From NCBI GenBank assembly GCA_027039295.1, contig JALWEW010000063.1, positions 4,049-11,210 of the forward strand: DNA of 7,162 bases, read 5' to 3'. The notes beneath the pieces are model-generated. The model worked only from the letters and a program-made list of their open reading frames with translations, was not told the DNA's origin and made no database searches. Origin of the DNA: Acidilobaceae archaeon. Lineage in GTDB: Archaea > Thermoproteota > Thermoprotei_A > Sulfolobales > Acidilobaceae. Positions within the stretch are counted from its first letter, which is position 1, and each line of letters begins with the position of its first letter. The translations under genes and the position numbers were made by a program. Positions 1 through 5,630 of the stretch are shown in pieces.

Positions 1-59
1 TGAAGAAAATACTAGTCGAGCTAGGCTTCCCCGAGGAAAACATAACAATAATAGAATAA
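1..59 (+). CDS. 3' end of an unidentified protein-coding gene (partial)
   Basis: An open frame enters from the left edge with its first full codon at nt 3. It encodes 18 residues, KKILVELGFPEENITIIE, before a TAA stop at 57-59. The mix of a short amphipathic helix (KKILVELGF), a turn (PEEN) and a beta-like strand (ITIIE) reads like the C-terminus of a small alpha/beta domain, and its codon use (ATA, CTA, GAG) matches the genes downstream. No family can be assigned from so few residues. The stop is followed directly by an A-rich block, and the next gene begins about 350 nt later, so it is probably not part of the transporter operon. Confidence 0.5.
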   Translation, partial: KKILVELGFPEENITIIE

Positions 60-75
60 AATAAAATAAATAATA
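48..75. repeat. A/T-only low-complexity block
   Basis: Short imperfect tandem units of the form AATAAA/AAATAA follow the end of the first gene, with almost no C and little G. On the + strand it lacks the T-runs expected of an archaeal terminator. Read on the - strand it is T-rich and could stop a convergent transcript, although no - strand gene is visible. It could equally be a promoter-like or easily melted spacer. Confidence 0.4.
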
Positions 76-350
76 GCGCTGGAAGCATACGTCAAGGTGT
101 TATATAGCATAGGCTGGCACCTACCTAGGGCCCCTGGGGTCTCAGGCTTCTTTGCTGCCGTAGCATCCGTCTCTAGCATGTTCCACTCTTAAGAAACTCC
201 TCAAGCAAGAGGCCCGCTTGGCAGGCGCTGTACTAAGCCCCTCCCAGGCTATGGGCCCCCGTGGCGTGTAGGGTTTTTCGAGGTAGAAGCAGATTAATTC
301 TCCCACTCGTTTCCCTCTACTGCATGAGTATATCTCCTCCCACTATAGAC

Positions 351-360
351 AAAATAAATA
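351..360 (+). promoter_or_regulatory. Probable BRE/TATA promoter of the binding-protein gene
   Basis: The stretch AAAATAAATA, preceded by GAC, has the arrangement of an A-rich TFB element followed by a TATA-like box (TAAATA at 355-360). Archaeal transcription usually starts about 26 nt downstream of the box centre. That would put the start near 383 and give a leader of roughly 29 nt containing the G-rich ribosome-binding site. A second, weaker candidate is CTATAGA at 343-349. This is inferred from position and composition only. Confidence 0.45.
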
Positions 361-400
361 CCAGTGGAGCGTTGTCGTTCTACTTTGGACAAGCCCCTAT

Positions 401-407
401 GGGGGGG
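401..407 (+). promoter_or_regulatory. Ribosome-binding site fixing the livK start
   Basis: A run of seven G residues lies four bases before ATG 412 and can pair with the C-rich anti-Shine-Dalgarno end of 16S rRNA. It favours ATG 412 over the in-frame GTG at 364, which has no comparable site and would place 16 extra residues, including charged ones, ahead of the signal sequence. Confidence 0.55.
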
Positions 408-411
408 AAAT

Positions 412-1887
412 ATGGAGAGGAGCCTTAGGTCGATAGCCCTCGTGCTGGTTCTGGCGGCGCTCGTGGCGATGGCCCCGGCATACACGCTGGTATCGACGGC
501 GCTGAGCTACCCCTCGAGTGTAAGCGGTAATGTCATCAAGATAGGGATGCCCATAAGCCTCAGCGGCCACTTCGCCACTGAGGGCCATCAGGCTCTATGT
601 GGCGCTATCGCCTCCATTATGTGGATTAACGATCACGGCGGCGTCAAGGTGGGCGGCAAGACATACAAGCTACAGCTAATATACTATGACGATGCCTCTA
701 GCGCGAACAACGAGCCTAGCATAGTGCAGAAGCTTGTGACGCAGGACCACGTGAACTTCCTCCTAGCCCCATACAGCAGCGGCCTAACGAGCGCTGCGGC
801 ACCGATAGCGGAGCAGTACCATGTGATAATGCTCAGCCACGGTGGCGCAAGCAACGCTATATTCCAGAAGGGCTACCACTACCTGGTGCAGATACTGAGC
901 CCCGCGAGCGAGTACTTCACTGGCGCGCTCGAAATAATAAAGCAGTACATTCCCGATGCTAAGATAGCTTTCATCTACGAGAACGGTAAGTTCGCCTCCT
1001 CGGTCGTAAAGTACGCCGAGCAGAAGGCCAAGCAGATGGGCCTCGACGTGGTCTACTCCAAGGCATACGAGGCTGGCACTTCTGACTTCAGCACTTTCAT
1101 AAGCGCCGCTAAGGCCAAGGGCGCGAACGTGCTCCTAGGTGGGGGCCACTATGATGACGGTAAGGCCCTCGTGAAGCAGGCCCACGACCTCGGCTGGCAT
1201 CTCAAATTCATAGCAATCCTGGTCGCTCCCGCGCAGCCCAAGTTCTACCAGGAGCTAGACGACATAGCTAATGGCGTAGCCTACCCCGCCCAGTGGGCAC
1301 CGGGCGTTAAGTACTCGCCACAGATAGCCAAGCAGATGGGCATCGAGTGGTTCGGCCCCACCGTGCAGGAGTGGATAAACTACTTCAACAAGGCCCAGAG
1401 CGAGCTCTCAGCGTGTAAGGGTCTGGGAAGCCCGGCCTACCAGGCGGCAGAGGCTGGCGCCGCTATACTATTCCTAGTCAAGGCTATTGAAACGGCTGGC
1501 ACCCTCGATAACGCTAAGGTAAGGCAAGCAATGAACAACCTCGACATCATGACGTTCTTCGGCCGCCTGAAGATAGACCCCAACACGGGCCTGCAGATCG
1601 GCCACAAGATGATAATCGCGCAGTGGCAGAACGGCAAGCAGGTAATAGTATGGCCACCCGAAGTAGCGCAGGCCAAGCCTCTGATAGCGCCGCCAAACTG
1701 GTGGCCATCATCAGCTAAGACGACTTCCACATCGCCAGCAACTCACGCAGCCTCAACTAGCAGCCCGACCCCGTCGCCATCGCCTACTACGACCACGAAG
1801 AAGACCAGCAAGGCGGTCCTCTGGGGCACGGTCATAGTAATAATAATTATAATAATCGTTGGCGTGTGGCTCGCCGTGAGGAAGTGA
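412..1887 (+). CDS. livK: Branched-chain/hydrophobic amino acid ABC transporter, extracellular solute-binding protein
   Basis: A 491-residue LivK/Peripla_BP_6-type receptor that should capture its ligand outside the cell and deliver it to the LivHM pore. Residues 1-23 form a signal sequence: a basic start (MERSLRS), a long hydrophobic core, then APA. There is no lipobox cysteine. The binding fold runs from about residue 41 (VIKIGMPISLSG) to about 425, with family landmarks including WINDHGG, YYDDA, APYSSG, the SHGGAS segment and GTSDFSTF. YSSG and GGASN fall where Liv-type receptors hold the alpha-carboxylate and amine of an amino acid, which is my hand alignment. Residues from about 430 to 466 form a Ser/Thr/Pro-rich, probably glycosylated stalk. 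Residues 468-487 are a transmembrane helix with six consecutive Ile, ending in Arg-Lys. This C-terminal anchor is typical of archaeal binding proteins. Only two cysteines remain (C63, C335). The exact ligand is unknown and could be a non-amino-acid carboxylate. A T-run terminator follows immediately. Confidence 0.9.
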   Translation: MERSLRSIALVLVLAALVAMAPAYTLVSTALSYPSSVSGNVIKIGMPISLSGHFATEGHQALCGAIASIMWINDHGGVKVGGKTYKLQLIYYDDASSANNEPSIVQKLVTQDHVNFLLAPYSSGLTSAAAPIAEQYHVIMLSHGGASNAIFQKGYHYLVQILSPASEYFTGALEIIKQYIPDAKIAFIYENGKFASSVVKYAEQKAKQMGLDVVYSKAYEAGTSDFSTFISAAKAKGANVLLGGGHYDDGKALVKQAHDLGWHLKFIAILVAPAQPKFYQELDDIANGVAYPAQWAPGVKYSPQIAKQMGIEWFGPTVQEWINYFNKAQSELSACKGLGSPAYQAAEAGAAILFLVKAIETAGTLDNAKVRQAMNNLDIMTFFGRLKIDPNTGLQIGHKMIIAQWQNGKQVIVWPPEVAQAKPLIAPPNWWPSSAKTTSTSPATHAASTSSPTPSPSPTTTTKKTSKAVLWGTVIVIIIIIIVGVWLAVRK

Positions 1888-1920
1888 TTTTTTATATAAA
1901 AACTTTTTCTGACTTTTTTG
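1888..1920 (+). terminator. T-run terminator after the binding-protein gene
   Basis: Three T-runs (1888-1893, 1904-1908, 1914-1919; 6, 5 and 6 T) begin on the base after the livK stop. Such non-template T-tracts are the standard intrinsic termination signal of archaeal RNA polymerase. It should release much of the livK transcript before the permease genes, which would give more binding protein than transporter. The first run is part of a 14-bp palindrome, TTTTTATATAAAAA at 1889-1902, that also resembles a TATA box. Confidence 0.7.
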
Positions 1921-1952
1921 TATAATGGTAGGACAAGCGTTTCCGCTTAAAT
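1919..1952 (+). promoter_or_regulatory. Candidate promoter elements for the livHMGF transcript
   Basis: Downstream of the terminator are TATA-like boxes TATAAT (1921-1926) and CTTAAAT (1946-1952). Start sites would be expected near 1950 and 1976 respectively, both ahead of the permease start. The TATATAAA inside the terminator (1893-1900) is a third possibility. An internal promoter is reasonable because a strong terminator precedes four essential transporter genes, but I cannot choose among the boxes from sequence alone. Confidence 0.35.
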
Positions 1953-2007
1953 GTGGGCTCCTAGGTTTGCCCCCCGGGCACAGTATGGGCGGGAGCTGGC
2001 GCCTTAG

Positions 2008-3003
2008 GTGGGGTGTAGCAGAGGGTTGGTGGTCACAGCGGCGGAGCTGGCGAGGGGATTCATCGAGGGGCTGCTGTATGGTAGCCTGCTAGGAGCTATC
2101 TCGGTGGGGCTCACCCTTATCTGGGGTGTTATGAAGGTCGTCAACCTGGCCCATGGCCACCTCATAGTGCTTGCAGCGATGTTTACGGCCAACTTCTACG
2201 TGCTCTATAAGGTGGCACTGCTGAACCCCATGGGAGCAATAATCACGATGGGAATACTCGGCGTTGTGATGGGCGCGCTACTCTACTACACGTCGGTTCA
2301 CCCGATAATAGGCCACGTTGATGTGATAACGCTAAAACACGAGATGGCGACCCTGATGGCGACATTCGGCTTCGGCCTAACACTCTTCGGCCTCCATTAC
2401 GCCCTCGCAGCTTGGACAAGCTGGTATAGCACAGAGCCGGGTATCTCGTGGTCCTTCGGGCACCCACCCTACGTGATGATAGGCTCCACTATAACTATCG
2501 TAAAGACGAAGATACTAGTTGGAATAATATCATTCGTGATAGCATTCGCGCTATTCGCCCTCGTGCGCCTGACAAACCTCGGCCTGATGATCCAAGCGGT
2601 AACCCAGGACTCCAGAGCCCTAGCGCTCGTCGGCATAGACCCTGTCAGGATAAAGCTCCTCACCACAATCATATCCGTAGCCTTCGCCATGTCCACCGGT
2701 CCACTCTACCTAGCATGGGCGGGCTCTGTGACCCCCCTCAAAGAGTCGATAATAGCGCCACTAGCATTCGTCATAGTAGTAGCGGGCGGCCTCGGAAGCA
2801 TAATGGGCTCCTACGTGGCGGGCCTCATCCTAGGGCTGACCTACGAGCTGGTAGTAGCCACCACCCAGGAGGTCTCAATAGCGCTCGTCGTGACCTTCCT
2901 TATACTCCTCCTAATCCTAGCCCTCAAGCCAACGGGCCTCTTCGGCTACCTAGACGATAGGCTCGCCTCAGCCCTGAGGCGTAGGAGGGGTGTTGCGGAG
3001 TGA
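2008..3003 (+). CDS. livH: Branched-chain amino acid ABC transporter permease, LivH type
   Basis: A 331-residue integral membrane protein of the LivH permease family (E. coli LivH is about 308), one half of the translocation pore. Hydrophobic helices fill nearly the whole length. Family hallmarks are an early VNLAHGH motif just after the first helix (INFAHG in bacteria), the cytoplasmic coupling segment ALVGIDPVRIK with the following helix, and the late VVAGGLGSIMGSYVAGLILG stretch. The C-terminus is a basic tail (RRRRGVAE). The start is uncertain: the frame is closed by a TAG at 2005-2007, and GTG 2008 is the first possible start with only a distant GGAG. GTG 2029, giving MVTAAELARGF, has an AGAGGG three bases upstream and leaves a more family-like N-terminus. 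The stop overlaps the start of the next gene, so the two are translated together. Confidence 0.88.
   Translation: MGCSRGLVVTAAELARGFIEGLLYGSLLGAISVGLTLIWGVMKVVNLAHGHLIVLAAMFTANFYVLYKVALLNPMGAIITMGILGVVMGALLYYTSVHPIIGHVDVITLKHEMATLMATFGFGLTLFGLHYALAAWTSWYSTEPGISWSFGHPPYVMIGSTITIVKTKILVGIISFVIAFALFALVRLTNLGLMIQAVTQDSRALALVGIDPVRIKLLTTIISVAFAMSTGPLYLAWAGSVTPLKESIIAPLAFVIVVAGGLGSIMGSYVAGLILGLTYELVVATTQEVSIALVVTFLILLLILALKPTGLFGYLDDRLASALRRRRGVAE
2984..2990 (+). promoter_or_regulatory. Ribosome-binding site for livM inside livH
   Basis: GGAGGGG in the last codons of livH lies nine bases before GTG 3000. A weaker GGAG at 2997-3000 lies five bases before the alternative in-frame ATG 3006. Either way, livM is initiated from within livH, which suits coupled production of the two pore halves. 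Confidence 0.5.
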
Positions 3004-3971
3004 GGATGCTAAAGAGACCCGGGTTCATAGCCTCCATAGTACTCATCCTCATCTACCTAGTCATAGGCATAGCTGGCCAGGAGGGCCACCTGCTATCAAT
3101 AATAGGCAACGCCATGGACACGATGATGTACATAGGCTGGGCTCTGGCGCTGGCGGTCATAATGAGCTACGCTGGCTACGTGAGCTTCGGCCACGCGGTA
3201 TTCGTGGGCATAGGGGCATGGATGACGGCCGTCACAATAGAGAGCATTATGCCATCGCATCCATTCACTATCTCAATGTTCATAGTGGCCCTCCTCCTAG
3301 GGGCCGGGGTAGCGGCGCTGGTAGCCTATGCCGTGGGCTGGGTCGTGCTGAGGCTCAGAGGGGCGTACTTCGCTATAGCCACCATAGGCCTGGACTACGT
3401 GGTACTGTACCTGGCCATCTACACGCTGAGCAGGGCAGGCATATCACCCCCACTACTCTTCAGGAACCTCAGCCTAACGGTCCAGAGCTTCTACTGGATG
3501 CACTTCACGGTCTTCGTCATAACATTACTCGTGGTTTACTATATCAAAGCCAGTAGGTTCGGCTTCGGCCTCGCTGCAATAAGGGAGGACGAAGAGGCAG
3601 CGGAGGTCATGGGCGTCGATACATTCAAGTACAAGCTAATGGCCTTCACTCTATCAGCGCTCATAGCCGGCATGTGGGGCGTACCACTAGCCTTCAGGCA
3701 CGCCAAGTTCGACCCGCAGGACGTCTTCAGCCTGCTCAACAGCGTCATAATGATTGTGGAGAACACAGTCGGCGGCCTCGGCACCTTCCTGGGCCCAATA
3801 GTGGGAGCATACATCTACTACGGCCTATACTGGAGCCTGCTGACGAAGATAGCGCAGGCATCCTTCGTCGTGCTAGGCCCTCTGATAGTAATAATAATAG
3901 CGCTAGTACCAGAAGGCCTAGTGGGATGGTTGAGGGAGAAGTTCCCCAGGCTAAGGAAGGCGCTAGAGTAA
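3000..3971 (+). CDS. livM: Branched-chain amino acid ABC transporter permease, LivM type
   Basis: A 323-residue membrane protein forming the second half of the import pore with LivH. It is shorter than E. coli LivM (about 425) and lacks that protein's long N-terminal extension, starting almost directly with the first helix (PGFIASIVLILIYLVIG). Hallmarks are SYAGYVSFGHAVFVGIGAW near residues 57-75 (the family's LSLGHAAFFGIGAY element), the coupling loop AAIREDEEAAEVMGVDTFKYK followed by a small-residue-rich helix, and VGGLGTFLGPIVGAY near the end. The start overlaps the livH stop (GTGA). ATG 3006, two codons in, is an alternative. A 19-nt gap with a G-rich ribosome-binding site leads to the ATPase gene. 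Function as a pore subunit is secure; substrate specificity is not readable from it. Confidence 0.9.
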   Translation: MRMLKRPGFIASIVLILIYLVIGIAGQEGHLLSIIGNAMDTMMYIGWALALAVIMSYAGYVSFGHAVFVGIGAWMTAVTIESIMPSHPFTISMFIVALLLGAGVAALVAYAVGWVVLRLRGAYFAIATIGLDYVVLYLAIYTLSRAGISPPLLFRNLSLTVQSFYWMHFTVFVITLLVVYYIKASRFGFGLAAIREDEEAAEVMGVDTFKYKLMAFTLSALIAGMWGVPLAFRHAKFDPQDVFSLLNSVIMIVENTVGGLGTFLGPIVGAYIYYGLYWSLLTKIAQASFVVLGPLIVIIIALVPEGLVGWLREKFPRLRKALE

Positions 3972-3975
3972 CCGT

Positions 3976-3987
3976 GGTGGGGTGGAG
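3976..3987 (+). promoter_or_regulatory. Ribosome-binding site deciding the livG start
   Basis: A doubled GGTGG sequence (GGTGGGGTGGAG) sits three bases before ATG 3991. It contains the alternative in-frame GTG 3982, so choosing that GTG would consume the best ribosome-binding sequence. ATG 3991 also gives the family-like N-terminus MAGEILRGENLVKRFGG. Confidence 0.55.
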
Positions 3988-3990
3988 CGC

Positions 3991-4767
3991 ATGGCTGGCG
4001 AGATACTAAGGGGCGAGAACCTCGTCAAGAGGTTCGGAGGCCTCGTAGCGGTCAATGAGGTATCATTCGAGGTAAAGAAGGGCGAGATATTCGGCATAAT
4101 AGGCCCTAACGGCGCCGGGAAGACTACGCTCTTCAACATGATAAGCGGGGTCTATAAGCCCGACGAGGGGAGGATAATCTATGAGGGCAGGGATATAACG
4201 AACCTGAAGCCGCATGAGAGGGCCCGCTTAGGGATAGCGAGGACCCACCAGGTGGTCAAGCCCTTCCCAGGCCTAACGGTGCTCGAGAACATAGCCGTAG
4301 GCGCCCTCTTCGGGCCGCGCTACGGTAAGATAAGTGAGGACGAGGCCCTAGAGATAGCCAGGGAGGTGGCCAGCTTCGTAGGACTAGGCGATAAGATAGA
4401 GCTGCCAGCCGCCGCCTTGAACGTGCAGGAGAAGAAGCGCCTGGAGCTAGCGAGGGCTCTAGCCGCTGAGCCTAGGCTACTGTTGCTAGACGAGGTACTC
4501 GCCGGCCTCACCCCGGCGGAGATCGACTCAATGCTCGGTCTCCTCAAGAAGGTTAGGGACGAGAAGGGGGTTACGATAATGATGGTGGAGCACGTGATGC
4601 ACGCTGTTATGAATATCGCGGAGCGCATAATGGTGCTCCACTTCGGTAGGAAGATAGCCGAGGGGCCGCCCGAGGAGATTGCAAACAACCCCGACGTGAT
4701 AGCGGTTTACCTGGGAGACCCGAGCCTAGCCCTGAAGTTCGTTAAGAGGCGCGGGGGTGCTAGCTGA
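3991..4767 (+). CDS. livG: Branched-chain amino acid ABC transporter ATP-binding protein, LivG type
   Basis: A 258-residue cytoplasmic ATPase (E. coli LivG is about 255) that pairs with LivF to drive transport. Walker A is GPNGAGKTT (residues 38-46), the Q-loop glutamine is Q87 (RTHQVV), Walker B is LLLLDEV (163-169) with catalytic E168, the D-loop follows in AGLTPAE, and the H-loop histidine is H201 (VEHVM). The long segment between Q-loop and signature (VGALFGPRYGKISEDEA) is typical of LivG. The oddity is the signature: where most ABC ATPases have LSGGQ, and bacterial LivG an LAYGQ-like form, this one has LNVQE (143-147), without the glycine that contacts ATP across the dimer. The following KKRLELARAL is intact, so this is divergence and not a frameshift. 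The stop shares a base with the next start. Confidence 0.92.
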   Translation: MAGEILRGENLVKRFGGLVAVNEVSFEVKKGEIFGIIGPNGAGKTTLFNMISGVYKPDEGRIIYEGRDITNLKPHERARLGIARTHQVVKPFPGLTVLENIAVGALFGPRYGKISEDEALEIAREVASFVGLGDKIELPAAALNVQEKKRLELARALAAEPRLLLLDEVLAGLTPAEIDSMLGLLKKVRDEKGVTIMMVEHVMHAVMNIAERIMVLHFGRKIAEGPPEEIANNPDVIAVYLGDPSLALKFVKRRGGAS

Positions 4768-5486
4768 TGGCGGAGTACATGCTTGAGGTCGAGAACCTGG
4801 AGTCAGGCTACGGCGAGACCCAGGTGCTCTTCGGGGTCTCGCTAAAGGTGGAGAGAGGCACCATAACAGCGCTGCTGGGAGCCAATGGTATGGGGAAGTC
4901 GACGACCCTCTGGACGATAATGGGTGTGATACCGGCCTGGGGAGGCAGGGTCATATTCAAGGGTGTGGATATCACGAAGCTTCCGACGCACGAGCGCGTG
5001 AGCATGGGTATGGCCCTCGTACCGGAGGGTAGGAGGCTCTGGCCCGAGCTGACGGTTGAGGAGAACCTCTACCTCGCCACCTTCGTTCCTAGGGCCCGCG
5101 AGAGGCTCAGGGAGAACCTAGAGCTAGTCTACAGCCTCTTCCCAAGGCTCAGGGAGAGGAGGCACCAGAAGGCTGGCACACTCAGCGGCGGTGAGCAGCA
5201 GATGCTAGCAATAGCGAGGGGCCTAATGCTAAACCCAGACCTACTCATGCTAGACGAGCCCAGCCTAGGCCTGGCACCAAAGCTGGTACAGGATATAGCC
5301 AAGGTCCTCAAGAGGCTGAACGAGGAGGAGGGCCTCACAATCCTGCTGGTGGAGCAGAACGTCCACATATCACTCCAGATAGCCGACTACGCCTACGTCA
5401 TAGAGGCTGGCAGGATCAGGCTCCACGGGCCAGCCAAGGAGCTAGCCGAGAAGCCGGAGGTCAAGAAGGCCTACCTAGGCCTCTAG
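4767..5486 (+). CDS. livF: Branched-chain amino acid ABC transporter ATP-binding protein, LivF type
   Basis: A 239-residue cytoplasmic ATPase (E. coli LivF is about 237), partner of LivG. Walker A is GANGMGKST (38-46). The family-typical VPEGRRLWPELTVEENL replaces a standard Q-loop. The signature LSGGEQQ (139-145) is canonical, Walker B is LLMLDEP (159-165) with E164, and the D-loop SLGLAP follows. At the H-loop position it has Gln (VEQN, Q197), which is usual for LivF. The ATG overlaps the livG stop by one base (TGATG) and is preceded by GGGGGTG at 4753-4759, a good ribosome-binding site seven bases upstream. It is the last gene of the transporter operon; only a weak pyrimidine tract around 5508-5519 follows, so read-through into the next gene is possible. 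Confidence 0.93.
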   Translation: MAEYMLEVENLESGYGETQVLFGVSLKVERGTITALLGANGMGKSTTLWTIMGVIPAWGGRVIFKGVDITKLPTHERVSMGMALVPEGRRLWPELTVEENLYLATFVPRARERLRENLELVYSLFPRLRERRHQKAGTLSGGEQQMLAIARGLMLNPDLLMLDEPSLGLAPKLVQDIAKVLKRLNEEEGLTILLVEQNVHISLQIADYAYVIEAGRIRLHGPAKELAEKPEVKKAYLGL

Positions 5487-5548
5487 GCCTAAATCACGGC
5501 ACAGGCCTGTTTCTCTTCGCCCTAAGTTATCCCGGTTCCACGTCTTCA

Positions 5549-5577
5549 GAGCCCTCCGAGTAGTCTGTACAGGGCTC
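5549..5577. repeat. Inverted repeat upstream of the CoA-transferase promoter
   Basis: GAGCCCT (5549-5555) and AGGGCTC (5571-5577) form a perfect 7-bp inverted repeat around a 15-nt spacer. A further GGGCTC copy lies at 5580-5585, immediately before the TATA-like box. The placement suits an operator for a dimeric regulator, or an RNA hairpin on transcripts reading through from livF. No specific regulator is recognised. Confidence 0.35.
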
Positions 5578-5587
5578 GTGGGCTCCC

Positions 5588-5594
5588 TATTAAT
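5588..5594 (+). promoter_or_regulatory. TATA-like box ahead of the CoA-transferase gene
   Basis: TATTAAT is the best A/T element in an otherwise GC-rich gap. A start about 26 nt beyond its centre would fall near 5617, giving a leader of about 14 nt before ATG 5631, or an almost leaderless message if GTG 5619 were used. There is no clear purine-rich TFB element in front of it, so the call is tentative. Confidence 0.35.
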
Positions 5595-5600
5595 CAGGCC

Positions 5601-5622
5601 GCACCCGCCCCACGGGCGGTGC
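5601..5622 (+). repeat. GC-rich hairpin just before the CoA-transferase start
   Basis: GCACCCGCCC (5601-5610) can pair with GGGCGGTGC (5614-5622) around a CAC loop with one bulged C. The stem would bury the alternative GTG start at 5619 but leaves ATG 5631 free. It lies at or just before the predicted transcription start, so it matters in RNA mainly if transcription reads through from livF. Confidence 0.4.
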
Positions 5623-5630
5623 CAGGGGTA

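Larger units (their letters stand above)
60..411. other. Intergenic region without a recognised gene
   Basis: About 350 nt separate the first partial gene from the binding-protein gene. I see no tRNA T-loop motif, no C/D-box RNA signature, no CRISPR repeat and no coding frame with a sensible start. Visible elements are a TTATATA box at 100-106, a small hairpin CAAGC/GCTTG at 202-206 and 216-220 with a 9-nt loop, a T5 run at 274-278, and a TATA-like element next to the downstream gene at 351-360. The middle is GC-rich and unremarkable. Confidence 0.6.

Noticed and set aside
364..411. N-terminal extension of the binding protein from GTG 364
   Set aside because: It would place MERCRSTLDKPLWGGN before the signal peptide, sits inside the predicted 5' leader, and lacks a ribosome-binding site; ATG 412 has one.
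294..588. Short - strand open frames over the promoter and start of livK
   Set aside because: No domain or start signal is visible, and they overlap a clear signal peptide-coding region on the other strand.
2448..3556. Two overlapping + strand open frames (2448-2960 and 2990-3556) rich in Arg, His, Pro and Gly
   Set aside because: They lie out of frame within the livH and livM genes, match no family, and have the skewed composition expected of alternative frames in GC-rich coding DNA.
4417..4431. Frameshift or sequencing error as the cause of the missing LivG signature glycine
   Set aside because: The frame is intact on both sides, the following KKRLELARAL aligns well, and no nearby frame restores LSGGQ.
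4320..4688. A 122-codon - strand open frame inside livG
   Set aside because: It is Ser/Ile-rich and fully antisense to an intact ABC ATPase with conserved motifs, so it is a shadow of that gene.
5508..5519. Terminator after livF (pyrimidine tract)
   Set aside because: The tract has only short T-runs broken by C, far weaker than the signal after livK, so termination here is not supported.
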